From Epsilonproteobacteria bacterium UBA4036 (lineage in GTDB: Bacteria; Campylobacterota; Campylobacteria; Campylobacterales; Arcobacteraceae): a stretch of 64,000 nucleotides of DNA. Of this stretch, positions 6,905-14,555 are shown one piece after another. How positions within the stretch are numbered: position 1 is the stretch's first letter; the number at the start of each line of letters is the position of its first letter. A program made the translations under genes and the position numbers. The notes under the pieces are model-generated. The model was not told where the DNA came from and ran no database searches. It was given only the letters and a program-made list of their open reading frames with translations. The DNA lies in the NCBI GenBank assembly GCA_002382325.1, contig DGAG01000001.1, forward strand, positions 61,969 to 125,968, given 5' to 3'.

Positions 6905-8026
6905 TTAGCACTTTAATAAACCTACAAATATATCACTTCCTTTTTTTGCCATTTCTTCTTTCATTTTAGAGTATCGTTGAGTTGTTTTAATGTTAGTATG
7001 TCCAAATGTACGTGAGATAATTTCAAGAGGAACATCGTTATTTACAAGAGTAAAGCCAAGTAAATGTCTGAAATCATGGAAAGTCATCTCAATATTTAGT
7101 TTTTCTGTTATTTTAGCCCATAGTTTACGTGGAAAATCGCTCATTTTTTGACCTGTACGTTGACTTGGAAAAATAAGACCTGTTTCTTTTTTTTCTAGTA
7201 GTTTGAATTGTTCTAGTAACTCTTCATCAAGTAAATATTTTTGATTCTTTCTAATCTTATTATTTTCATCTCTTACTACATAGCTGCTATCATTAAAATT
7301 AATATCTTGCCATTCTAGGCTTAATACTTCACCTTTTCTTCTGCCTCTAAAAAGGAATAAAAACATAAGTCTATATTGATTATCTTCTATAGATAAAACT
7401 TCTTGATATAGTTCTTTTGCTTTTTCCTCAGGTAGAAAAAACTTTCTCTCATTGTCAAATTTTGGAAGTTCTAAATTATTGATAAAATTTTTTTCAACTA
7501 ACTCGAGAGCTACAGCTTTTTTATAAAGAGGACCAAATAATTCTTTTACAGTTTTAATATATCTTCCACTGTAATTTTTTTCAGTACCATTTTTTCCTTG
7601 AGTGTAAGTTGTATTACTTAATGTATTTACTACTTTTTGAAAATCATTAATGGTTATTTCTTTAAGTCTTTTGTTTTGTAAATGTATAGGAATATGTTTA
7701 TTAAAGAATATAATATTTGTTTCATACCATGATTGAGAAATTGAGCTTTTTCTTAGTTCTAAATATTCCTCAAAAAATTGTTTTAGAGTAGGGGAGTCTT
7801 TACGTATTGATTTACCTGTTTTATATTGATTTACAAGTTCTGTACGTCTTTGAAAAGCAATACTTGGGTTAGTCTTATGTTCATCATTGGAATAGCCAAC
7901 AATTTGTTCTGTATCAATGCCATTTACTTTAATTCTAGCTATGTATGTTTTAACTTTTGTTATTGGATCTGTTTTAAAATAAACACCTGCAAATTTTGTT
8001 TTAGTTAGCTCTTTTCTTATACCCAT
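6905..8026 (-). CDS. Tyrosine site-specific integrase
   Basis: 373 residues, the size of island or phage integrases. An N-terminal arm-binding region (about 1-60) is followed by a SAM-like core-binding domain (about 60-170) and the catalytic domain. Catalytic residues are visible: arginine in FRGRRKGEVL near 228, H317-x2-R320 in HDFRH, H343 in FGHTN and nucleophile Y352 in QRYSK. It should catalyse integration and excision at the nearby tRNA-derived attachment site, about 150 nt upstream of its start. The gene points away from that site, so the island it served most likely extends to the left in this window. Confidence 0.9.
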   Translation of the reverse strand: MGIRKELTKTKFAGVYFKTDPITKVKTYIARIKVNGIDTEQIVGYSNDEHKTNPSIAFQRRTELVNQYKTGKSIRKDSPTLKQFFEEYLELRKSSISQSWYETNIIFFNKHIPIHLQNKRLKEITINDFQKVVNTLSNTTYTQGKNGTEKNYSGRYIKTVKELFGPLYKKAVALELVEKNFINNLELPKFDNERKFFLPEEKAKELYQEVLSIEDNQYRLMFLFLFRGRRKGEVLSLEWQDINFNDSSYVVRDENNKIRKNQKYLLDEELLEQFKLLEKKETGLIFPSQRTGQKMSDFPRKLWAKITEKLNIEMTFHDFRHLLGFTLVNNDVPLEIISRTFGHTNIKTTQRYSKMKEEMAKKGSDIFVGLLKC

Positions 8027-8060
8027 ATCTTACCCCACTTTTTACCCCACTATTTTATTA

Positions 8061-8168
8061 AATAATAGTGAATTTTAATGAATTTTATTATATTTCATTA
8101 GAACTTTAATATGCATAAAAGTACCATAAAATAGGGATATTTGAATAAAAAAGAATAATAGTGAATTT
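8061..8168. repeat. 15-bp direct repeat AATAATAGTGAATTT between integrase and tRNA scar
   Basis: The same 15 bases occur at 8061-8075 and 8154-8168 (93-bp period). Tyrosine integrases of this kind use arm-type sites around the core, and these copies are plausible candidates. The sequence between the integrase and the tRNA-Gly gene holds no protein gene. Confidence 0.4.
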
Positions 8169-8251
8169 CCAGAACGTAAGACTCATAACCGAGTGGTCGA
8201 AGGTTCGAGTCCTTCATGACCACCACTTGAAAGTACTATTTTATGGTACTT
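8119..8251. repeat. 16-bp perfect inverted repeat flanking the tRNA scar
   Basis: AAGTACCATAAAATAG at 8119-8134 and its exact reverse complement at 8236-8251 enclose the tRNA fragment symmetrically. The right copy is itself part of a larger dyad (AAGTAC...GGTACTT). This is what integrase or excisionase binding sites around an attachment core would look like. Confidence 0.5.
8179..8225 (+). pseudogene. 3' half of a CAU-anticodon tRNA (attachment-site scar)
   Basis: From the anticodon loop (CTCATAA) through a variable loop GGTC, a perfect T-arm (GAAGG-TTCGAGT-CCTTC, 8199-8215) and an acceptor 3' strand ending ACCACCA, this is the 3' part of a Met or Ile2-type tRNA. No matching acceptor 5' strand or D-arm (GCTCAG) exists upstream, and the sequence left of the anticodon cannot form the anticodon stem. 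An integrase recombining within a tRNA gene leaves exactly such a fragment at the far end of an island. Confidence 0.65.
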
Positions 8252-8321
8252 GTCTCTTAAAATAAGAGAAATTATTGAAATAGTTGAAAACAACTTTCAC
8301 ACCTATTTCACACCAAATTAA

Positions 8322-8398
8322 GCGGGAGTAGCTCAGTTGGCTAGAGCTTCTGCCTTCCAAGCAGATTGTCGCGAGTTCGAGTCTCGTCTCCCGCTCCA
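8322..8398 (+). tRNA. tRNA-Gly (anticodon TCC), copy 1
   Basis: 77 nt including encoded CCA. Acceptor GCGGGAG pairs with CTCCCGC. The D-arm contains AGCTCAGTTGG, the anticodon stem TCTGC/GCAGA encloses CTTCCAA (anticodon TCC), and the T-arm carries GTTCGAGTC. It is identical to the copy at 9994-10070. Confidence 0.95.
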
Positions 8399-8430
8399 TT
8401 TTTCCCATTTACTTTTTTATCAGCAAGGTT

Positions 8431-9162
8431 TTAAACCACAATAGAGTGTGTATTGACTATATCTAAGAGAAGTTTTCCTAATTCGTGAGATTTATCTAAG
8501 GTGAGTCGCTTTTTTGTTCCTGAAATTCCCACTGCTCCTATGAGAATATTTTGCTGATTAAACAAAGGAACAGCAACACATCTCATACCATCTTGATACT
8601 CTTTATCATCGATTGAATAGCCATTTTCTCTTACATCATTTAAAATATTTTCTAAGTTTTGTATGGATGTGATGGTGTTGTGCGTATATGCGTTGAGTTT
8701 GACTTTGTTTAAATCATATCTTCCAAAGGCTAAAATTGATTTGCCCAGAGCATTGGTGTGCAAAGGAGCTTGTAGCCCTATATTATTTCTGGTTTTGAGG
8801 GTTCTATTTGAATTATCGACTTGATTTAAATAAAGGACTTTATAGTTATCAAATACACCTAAATAGGCACATTCTTCGGTTTTGATGTAGATTTCTTCAA
8901 GTAAGGCTTTGGTTTTTTGTACGATGAGTTCTATTCTTGTTTTATCTTTTGTGGTGTTGGTCATATCTGTGGCGATGATTTCATTGGATTTTTCTAAATA
9001 AGTAATAAATCCTTCTTCATAAAGTGTTTTGAGGATTCTGGACATGGTACTTTTTTCGATGTTTAATTTATCACACAACTGTTTTGCAAGGATGGGTTTG
9101 TCGTAGTGTATGATTTCTTTATAAACAAGTAAACCTTTTGCAAATGATTTGATGGTGGGCAT
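8431..9162 (-). CDS. IclR-family transcriptional regulator
   Basis: 243 residues, typical for the family. An N-terminal winged helix (about 1-65; KPILAKQLCDKLNIEKSTMSRILKTLYEEGFI) is followed by the GAF-like effector domain (about 80-240; NNIGLQAPLHTNALGKSILAF, DDKEYQDGMRCVAVPLFN, GAVGISGTKKRL). IclR proteins control small catabolic operons in response to a small metabolite. The only same-strand neighbour is the DJ-1/PfpI gene upstream, which starts 629 nt further up and ends 65 nt before this start, so the two may be co-transcribed. The effector is unknown. Confidence 0.88.
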   Translation of the reverse strand: MPTIKSFAKGLLVYKEIIHYDKPILAKQLCDKLNIEKSTMSRILKTLYEEGFITYLEKSNEIIATDMTNTTKDKTRIELIVQKTKALLEEIYIKTEECAYLGVFDNYKVLYLNQVDNSNRTLKTRNNIGLQAPLHTNALGKSILAFGRYDLNKVKLNAYTHNTITSIQNLENILNDVRENGYSIDDKEYQDGMRCVAVPLFNQQNILIGAVGISGTKKRLTLDKSHELGKLLLDIVNTHSIVV

Positions 9163-9227
9163 AACAACTCTTTTTGATTTATTATATCAAATAATAGAAC
9201 TGCCTAGGCAGTTCTATTCTAAATGTT

Positions 9228-9791
9228 TTAAACCAAAAGTTCGTTAAATTTAGCAAGCCATTTAGGGTGTGCTGGCCAAGCTGCTGCTGTGACTAAATTC
9301 CCATCGACATACGCTTCTTCAAATCCAATATCTGCCCATTTCCCACCGTTGGTTGTCAAATCGGGGGCACAAGCAGGATAACACGAACACGTTTTATCTT
9401 TGACAATACCAGCTGCCACTAACACTTGGATACCATGACAAACTGAGGCGATGGGTTTATTTTTTGTGTTAAAATTTTGAACAATTTCTAACACCTTGGG
9501 ATTGAGTCGAATATATTCAGGCGCTCGTCCTCCCGGAATAAGCAAAGCATCGTAGCTATTTTCATCAATCTCATCAAATGTAGCATTTAAAGTGAAATTA
9601 TGACCGGGTTTTTCACTGTAAGTTTGATCACCTTCAAAGTCATGAATCGCCGTTTTAATCTGCTCTCCTGCTTTTTTGTTGGGACAAACCACATCAACAC
9701 TGTGCCCTAACATAAGCAGAGATTGAAATGGCACCATTATTTCATAATCTTCAACAAAATCTCCTGCAACAATAAGAATCTTTTTTGACAT
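9228..9791 (-). CDS. DJ-1/PfpI-family protein
   Basis: 187 residues, a single flavodoxin-like DJ-1/PfpI domain. The nucleophile elbow is ASVCHGIQ (cysteine near residue 118), preceded by LLIPGGRAPEYIRLNP, which supplies the usual glutamate-histidine environment of PfpI-type enzymes. Members act as glyoxalase/deglycase-like or stress proteins; some are annotated as proteases. The motif WPAHPKWLAKF near the end is common in the subfamily close to YhbO/YraA. It is transcribed toward iclR. AAGGAGAAGT precedes the ATG. The specific reaction is not resolved from sequence. Confidence 0.85.
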   Translation of the reverse strand: MSKKILIVAGDFVEDYEIMVPFQSLLMLGHSVDVVCPNKKAGEQIKTAIHDFEGDQTYSEKPGHNFTLNATFDEIDENSYDALLIPGGRAPEYIRLNPKVLEIVQNFNTKNKPIASVCHGIQVLVAAGIVKDKTCSCYPACAPDLTTNGGKWADIGFEEAYVDGNLVTAAAWPAHPKWLAKFNELLV

Positions 9792-9993
9792 AACTTCTCC
9801 TTTTTATGAATTAAATAATGGTATAGCATTACGTTTTAATGTGTAATTTATTTTTTGATTAGTTTGTAATAGTTGCACAATATGCAACTTTGAAAAAAAA
9901 AGTAGTTAATTTTGTCTTCAAAAAAGAGAGAAAAGAGCTTAAAAGAGGTTTTTTAATAGCAAAATAAGTTTTGTTTTGATAGAATTTTTTTAT

Positions 9994-10070
9994 GCGGGAG
10001 TAGCTCAGTTGGCTAGAGCTTCTGCCTTCCAAGCAGATTGTCGCGAGTTCGAGTCTCGTCTCCCGCTCCA
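9994..10070 (+). tRNA. tRNA-Gly (anticodon TCC), copy 2
   Basis: Base-for-base identical to the tRNA at 8322-8398 over 77 nt, including CCA. The pair forms direct repeats around the iclR-pfpI segment. It converges on the micro-protein gene at 10082-10159. Confidence 0.95.
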
Positions 10071-10081
10071 CTAACAGCAGA

Positions 10082-10159
10082 TTAAAAGCTGGAACTGATT
10101 AACCCTATTGTAACAAAAGAGACTACAACTAAAATCACCACGTTTCTTACAAATTCCAT
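10082..10159 (-). CDS. Putative 25-residue membrane micro-protein
   Basis: Predicted peptide: MEFVRNVV, then ILVVVSFVTIGLI, then a short SSSF tail, i.e. one transmembrane helix with an N-terminal basic residue. The ATG at 10159 has a good AAAGGATG ribosome-binding site; a longer frame upstream runs through the promoter and is unlikely. Its promoter (10202-10258) matches the nhaA promoter in sequence and spacing, which is the main reason to call it a gene. It follows the nhaA-regulator-kinase operon. Small hydrophobic peptides often modulate transporters or kinases; no function is known here. Confidence 0.5.
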   Translation of the reverse strand: MEFVRNVVILVVVSFVTIGLISSSF

Positions 10160-10201
10160 GATACATCCTTTTTCGTTTATATTTATGTTGTAACTGTTAA
10201 A

Positions 10202-10258
10202 AGTATAGTTAATCTGTGTCAATTTTGAAATGTAAGAGTTCTTTGCATTTTCTTGACA
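10202..10258 (-). promoter_or_regulatory. Promoter of the micro-protein gene, same architecture as the nhaA promoter
   Basis: Read on the minus strand: TGTCAAGAA (10258-10250), a degenerate second copy TGCAAAGAA with 11-bp period (10247-10239), GAACTC, 12 nt, ATTGACA, 9 nt, and TATACT as -10 (10207-10202). Every element is at the same spacing before nhaA. An 11-bp direct repeat is typical for OmpR-type regulators, and one is encoded in the adjacent operon. Confidence 0.55.
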
Positions 10259-10266
10259 TACCACTG

Positions 10267-11652
10267 TTAAAATACGATAGAGAAGATATTGTGAGGTGCA
10301 GTATGGGTATAGTGTAGGGCAAACCGATGTTTTTGTAAAATTTTATTGACAATATTAAGACCTAAGCCGTGACCGGATTGTTGATTGGGTTCTCGTGTAA
10401 AAGGTCGTATGTAATAAACAAGGTCGTTGGAAAGCTTTGGAGCAATATTTTTGATATGAAGGGCATTTTTGTGTGCATGTATCTCTATAGGATACTCTTG
10501 AGCGTATTTGATGGCATTATCAATTAAATTTTTTAATACAATGGTTAAATAATATTTATCGGCTTCAATCGTAAAATCCTCTTCGATATTCAGTACAATT
10601 TTGGATTCATCGTCAAGAAAAAGTTTTGATAAGGATTCAAGGATGAGGCTGCTTACTTTAAAATGGGACAGATTAAGCGTTGCAAAGTTGAGTTTCTCTC
10701 TTTGCAGCAGTTTACTGGTAAGTTCTTCAATATCAACAAATACACTGTTGATGTTAATGATGACATCCTTGCTTTGAGTGTGTTTAAAATCTTCAAGTAA
10801 AAACTTTCCTTTGGTTATGGGTGTTTTTAGCTCATGGCTGATATTTCTTAATAACTCTTCTCGAGAGTGAATAATATCGGCTTGTTTTTCAAGGTAAGAG
10901 TTTAAGTTATTGGTGATTTCACTGAGTTCATTATTTTTGCCAATATCTACTTTGATGGTATTTTCATCGTCATCATTAAAAAGGTGTAAGACCCCTTGAT
11001 TTAATTTATCTAACTTTTCTTTAATCTCTTTTATAATTTTTGATGAGATAACAAACGATACAATAAAGGCAATAAAAAGCAGTCCAATCAGTTCGATTTT
11101 AATCGTATCGATAAATTGATTTCTTTTTCTTTCGGTTTGATTCAGTCTGTTTTGAAGATACTCAATTTCTTCGATAATAAGCTTTTGGGTTTCATAACTG
11201 ATTTTTCCAAACGTTTGATTAAAATTATCGAAGTTTTTTTCTTTGGTTTCAGTGAGTATGAGCGCATACAATTCGTAGCTAATTAAGGATTTTATGTTAT
11301 CAAAATAAGAGAAGATGAGTTTCAGATTCTCTTTTTCACTTTGGGTTTCTGAGTGTTGTATGGTCTTTTGTTTTTGTGAGAGTAAACTTCTAAAGAGTTC
11401 ATCGGCTTTATGCAAACGCTCTTTGACGACGTTAATTTTGTCGTAATCGGTAATAATGTCTAAAACAACCCACGAAAAATCGTTGTTGTACTCTTTGAGT
11501 TGTTCAACTCTTCGGATTTGGTCATATCGGTGTTTTTGAGACATATGCACTTCATTGAGATTGTATATGGAGTAAAAAAAGACTCCTATGATTAACAGAG
11601 TAATGAGTAAAATCAAAGAGAATGAAATAAAAAGTTTTTGTCTAATTGTCAT
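10267..11652 (-). CDS. Sensor histidine kinase linked to nhaA (ArsS-like)
   Basis: 461 residues. The first membrane helix is at about 8-29, then a periplasmic sensor of about 150 residues rich in charged and helical segments, a second helix near 187-208, a cytoplasmic linker, the H-box SHELKTPITKGKFL near 270, and an HATPase domain with N-box LKNLIDNAIKYA and G-box HGLGLNIVNKIL. The H-box style and short C-terminus resemble the ArsS acid-responsive kinases of Campylobacterota. It overlaps the response-regulator gene by 11 nt and is third in the nhaA operon, so it presumably senses pH, sodium or envelope state and controls nhaA. Confidence 0.88.
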   Translation of the reverse strand: MTIRQKLFISFSLILLITLLIIGVFFYSIYNLNEVHMSQKHRYDQIRRVEQLKEYNNDFSWVVLDIITDYDKINVVKERLHKADELFRSLLSQKQKTIQHSETQSEKENLKLIFSYFDNIKSLISYELYALILTETKEKNFDNFNQTFGKISYETQKLIIEEIEYLQNRLNQTERKRNQFIDTIKIELIGLLFIAFIVSFVISSKIIKEIKEKLDKLNQGVLHLFNDDDENTIKVDIGKNNELSEITNNLNSYLEKQADIIHSREELLRNISHELKTPITKGKFLLEDFKHTQSKDVIININSVFVDIEELTSKLLQREKLNFATLNLSHFKVSSLILESLSKLFLDDESKIVLNIEEDFTIEADKYYLTIVLKNLIDNAIKYAQEYPIEIHAHKNALHIKNIAPKLSNDLVYYIRPFTREPNQQSGHGLGLNIVNKILQKHRFALHYTHTAPHNIFSIVF

Positions 11653-12322
11653 TGATAAATTTGTATCCTATGCCCCATATGGATTTAATGTATTTAAACT
11701 CTTTCGAGTCATCATTGATTTTAAATCGAATGTTACTGATGTGCATATCGATGGTTCTGTTTTTGGTATCATTTTTAAGTGAAGTTTGATTGACGATGTC
11801 TTCTCTTGAAATCACTTTGTTGATATTGTTCATAAACATAAAAAAAATTTCGGATTCGATTTTGGTAAACTCAATTTCTTGATTGTCTAAAAAGACTCTT
11901 TTTTTATCCAAATCAATGCGTAAATCGCCTATTTGGATTTCATCGTCATCTTGATATCGTTTTAACGTTGCATCAATTCTAAGCACCAACTCTCTGGGTT
12001 CATACGGTTTGGCTAAATAATCGTCTGCACCCAATTCAAACCCAAATATTTTATTGCCTATGTCATCTCTGGCGGTTGAAATAATGATGGGAATATTTCT
12101 AATCTCTTTGAGTTTTTTAAAAAGATCAAATCCATCCATTCGTGGAAGCCCCAAATCTAAAATCACAATGGCATAGTTAACGTGATTTTTCTTGAACTCT
12201 TCGAGTGCTTCTAAGGGTTGAGAATACGCTTTACACTGGTGGTGATAATTTTGTAAAAAATTACTGATAAGTGTTTGCAGTTCAAGGTTATCTTCAATCA
12301 AAAGTACCTGTTTGTTTTTCAC
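11642..12322 (-). CDS. OmpR-family response regulator linked to nhaA
   Basis: About 226 residues from a GTG start at 12322 that overlaps the nhaA stop codon (GTGA), which implies translational coupling; an ATG 36 nt further upstream inside nhaA is less likely. Receiver domain: LLIEDNLELQ acidic pocket, phospho-acceptor in VILDLGLPRMDG, and lysine in DDYLAKPYEP. The winged-helix domain (about 125-226) includes FTKIESEIFFMFM and YIKSIWGIGYKF. It likely binds the 11-bp direct repeats TGTCAAGAA in the promoters at 13708-13764 and 10202-10258. Confidence 0.9.
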   Translation of the reverse strand: MKNKQVLLIEDNLELQTLISNFLQNYHHQCKAYSQPLEALEEFKKNHVNYAIVILDLGLPRMDGFDLFKKLKEIRNIPIIISTARDDIGNKIFGFELGADDYLAKPYEPRELVLRIDATLKRYQDDDEIQIGDLRIDLDKKRVFLDNQEIEFTKIESEIFFMFMNNINKVISREDIVNQTSLKNDTKNRTIDMHISNIRFKINDDSKEFKYIKSIWGIGYKFINDN

Positions 12323-13659
12323 GCGCTGCCTCTCTTTTTTGAGATTGATTTTAACCAAAAATACCCAAATAAACCTGAAAACAAAGAAGCACTCAAAATT
12401 CCCACTTTGGCTTGAAAGATAAGTTCAGCATCTCCAACAAAAGCTAAATCGGCAACAAAAATAGACATGGTAAAGCCAATACCTCCTAAAAAGGCTACGC
12501 CAAAGACTTGAGAGAGAGAACTGCCTTTGGGAAGTTGAGCTATTTTTAATGTAACAGCTAACCAAGAAACGCCAAAAATTCCAATGACTTTTCCAAAAAT
12601 AAGTCCGGCAATAATACCTAAAGAAACGGGTTCAAGAAGAGTTGAACCAATGGAGTTAAAATCGATTCTAATCCCTGCATTTGCCAATGCAAAAATAGGA
12701 ATAACCAAAAGAGCAACGGGCAAATGAAGATCATGTTCCAATCGTGCAGCGGGGGTTCCCACTTCATCAATTTTATCTTTTATAGTGGTTAATATCTTTT
12801 TTTGTTCTTCTGTCATGGTGTGAGTTTCCTGCACAGAGTACTTTTCATATTCATACATTAAATGTTGGGTATCTTGAGTAAAACTTTTTGGGGTACGTTT
12901 GGGTGTGGACGGAATGGCTAATGCAGCAAGAACTCCCGCAATGGTAGCATGAACACCCGATTCAAGCATAAAAAACCACATAAATAATCCCACAATAAAA
13001 TAGGGCAAAATCATATGAATACCAAAGCGATTAAACGCAAGCATAAGTAAAAACATCGCTCCTGCTAAACCCAAAGGAAGCATATTGATGGTATCAGTAT
13101 AAAATAAGGCAATGACTAAAACTGCACCCAAATCATCAACAATAGCAAGAGCAACTAAAAAGGTCACTAAAGTGGTGGGTACTCTTTTTCCTAAGAGTAC
13201 CAAGGCACTAATAGCAAAGGCAATGTCTGTTGCCATAGGAATACCCCAACCGTTGACACCTGCCGTGTTATAATTTAAACTCAAATAAATCATTGCGGGA
13301 AAAATCATACCACCTATGGCAGCTAAGATAGGCAGAAGAGCTACTTTGATATTGGAGAGTTCTCCTGCGGTTATCTCTCTTTTAATTTCCAAGCCAATGA
13401 TAAAAAAGAAAATTGCCATAAGACCATCGTTAATCCAATGATGAAGTGAATGAGATAATGCCCACGAACCAACATTGAAATCTATATTCATATGAAAAAA
13501 GTGCGAATAAGCTTCGTACAAAGGGGAGTTTGCTAACAGTAATGCCACTATGGTCATAATCATTAAAATCAGACCGGTTGTGGTTTGGGCATGTAAAAAT
13601 GCTTCAAATGGGGTAGAGACTTTTTTAAACGCTTTTTCCCAAGGTGCGTACAATTTCAT
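12319..13659 (-). CDS. nhaA: Na+/H+ antiporter NhaA
   Basis: 446 residues, longer than the roughly 390 of E. coli NhaA because of an extra charged stretch around 255-300 (TPKRTPKSFTQ... EEQKKILTTIKDK) in a cytoplasmic loop. Hallmarks include FFIIGLEIKREI, GGMIFPAMIY, GWGIPMATDIAFAI and the transport aspartates in LALAIVDDLGAVL. Twelve hydrophobic segments fit the family. It exchanges protons for sodium to keep cytoplasmic pH and sodium balance. It is the first gene of an operon with a response regulator and a sensor kinase, an uncommon arrangement for nhaA, and has a conserved direct-repeat promoter. Confidence 0.95.
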   Translation of the reverse strand: MKLYAPWEKAFKKVSTPFEAFLHAQTTTGLILMIMTIVALLLANSPLYEAYSHFFHMNIDFNVGSWALSHSLHHWINDGLMAIFFFIIGLEIKREITAGELSNIKVALLPILAAIGGMIFPAMIYLSLNYNTAGVNGWGIPMATDIAFAISALVLLGKRVPTTLVTFLVALAIVDDLGAVLVIALFYTDTINMLPLGLAGAMFLLMLAFNRFGIHMILPYFIVGLFMWFFMLESGVHATIAGVLAALAIPSTPKRTPKSFTQDTQHLMYEYEKYSVQETHTMTEEQKKILTTIKDKIDEVGTPAARLEHDLHLPVALLVIPIFALANAGIRIDFNSIGSTLLEPVSLGIIAGLIFGKVIGIFGVSWLAVTLKIAQLPKGSSLSQVFGVAFLGGIGFTMSIFVADLAFVGDAELIFQAKVGILSASLFSGLFGYFWLKSISKKRGSA

Positions 13660-13707
13660 TTAAACTCCTGCTAAAATAAAGGCTTAATTGTTGTTATCAA
13701 ATGTCAA

Positions 13708-13764
13708 ATTATATACGATAATTGTCAATATACTTATACACGAGTTCTTGACATTTTCTTGACA
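13708..13764 (-). promoter_or_regulatory. nhaA promoter with tandem TGTCAAGAA regulator sites
   Basis: On the minus strand: TGTCAAGAA at 13764-13756 and again at 13753-13745 (11-bp period), GAACTC, 12 nt, ATTGACA (13729-13723), 9 nt, TATAAT (13713-13708), then about 49 nt to the ATG. There is no good -35 box at 17 nt, as expected for an activator-dependent promoter. The whole 57-bp layout recurs at 10202-10258. Confidence 0.6.
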
Positions 13765-13791
13765 AAACAGCAAGAGGTTGACTTCTGTTCT

Positions 13792-14136
13792 TTATATTGC
13801 CGCTCCATTTAAAATCATAATCTCTTTTCCCTCAGGCGTGAGTTTATTCATATCCCAAGGAGGGTCAAAAACCAAATTGACTTTGGCTTCATCAATTTCA
13901 TCAACTTGTTGTACCACATATTGGACTTGATCGAGTAAAGCTTCTGCCACAGGACAAGCGGGACTTGTCAGTGTCATTTCAATGGTACAAAAAAGATAGT
14001 TCTCTTTGTTTTCAAACGCAATGGTATAAATCAAGCCTAAATCATAGACATTGACAGGAATTTCTGGGTCATAAACACTTTTGAGTTTCTCGATGACCTT
14101 AGTTTTAATGGTGGGAATATCAAATGTGGCTTTCAT
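13792..14136 (-). CDS. DUF59/MIP18-type Fe-S assembly factor (SufT-like)
   Basis: 114 residues. The domain has the conserved DPEIPVNVYDLGLIY and the cysteine motif TLTSPACPVAE typical of PaaD/SufT/MIP18 proteins, which assist maturation of iron-sulfur proteins. It is the last gene of the suf operon and overlaps sufE by 4 nt, supporting the role in Fe-S cluster assembly or delivery. The ending EGKEIMILNGAAI is also typical of the bacterial family. Confidence 0.85.
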   Translation of the reverse strand: MKATFDIPTIKTKVIEKLKSVYDPEIPVNVYDLGLIYTIAFENKENYLFCTIEMTLTSPACPVAEALLDQVQYVVQQVDEIDEAKVNLVFDPPWDMNKLTPEGKEIMILNGAAI

Positions 14137-14552
14137 CGCATCTCCTTATATTCATTGGCATAGGTTTTAATTTTTTTTATCATTCCTGTAAGACCACTTT
14201 GTCGATTGGGGGTAATAACTTCACTGAGATTTAACTCTTTAATAATGTCCATATCAATGGCATTCAGTTCTTCAATGGTAGCATCTGAAAAGATTTCCAA
14301 AATCATATAGACCAAACCTTTAACAATAATGGCATCGGAGGTTCCATAAAAATAGAGTTTGTCCTCTTTTTTTTCACACACCAGCCAAACTTGTGACGTA
14401 CACCCTTGCACTAAGTTTTTATCAATTTGCAATTTTTCATCAAAAGGTTTAAGCTTTTTGCCCAAATCAATAATAAATTCATATTTTTGTAATTCATCTT
14501 CAAAAAAATCCAAATCCTCTTTAAATGCTTGAATCTTTGTTTTTATACTCAT
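14133..14552 (-). CDS. sufE: SufE, sulfur acceptor for SufS
   Basis: 139 residues, normal for SufE. The active cysteine lies in VQGCTSQVWL (near residue 51), which takes persulfide from SufS; the C-terminal part contains LSEVITPNRQSGLTGMI. It starts 4 nt after sufS on the minus strand. The product stimulates the desulfurase and hands sulfur to the SufBCD scaffold. Confidence 0.92.
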   Translation of the reverse strand: MSIKTKIQAFKEDLDFFEDELQKYEFIIDLGKKLKPFDEKLQIDKNLVQGCTSQVWLVCEKKEDKLYFYGTSDAIIVKGLVYMILEIFSDATIEELNAIDMDIIKELNLSEVITPNRQSGLTGMIKKIKTYANEYKEMR

Positions 14553-14555
14553 GGC

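Noticed and set aside
9859..10071. A 70-codon minus-strand frame that runs through the tRNA-Gly gene
   Set aside because: Its N-terminal codons are the complement of the tRNA (RETRLELATICLEG is the well-known spurious peptide from tRNA genes).
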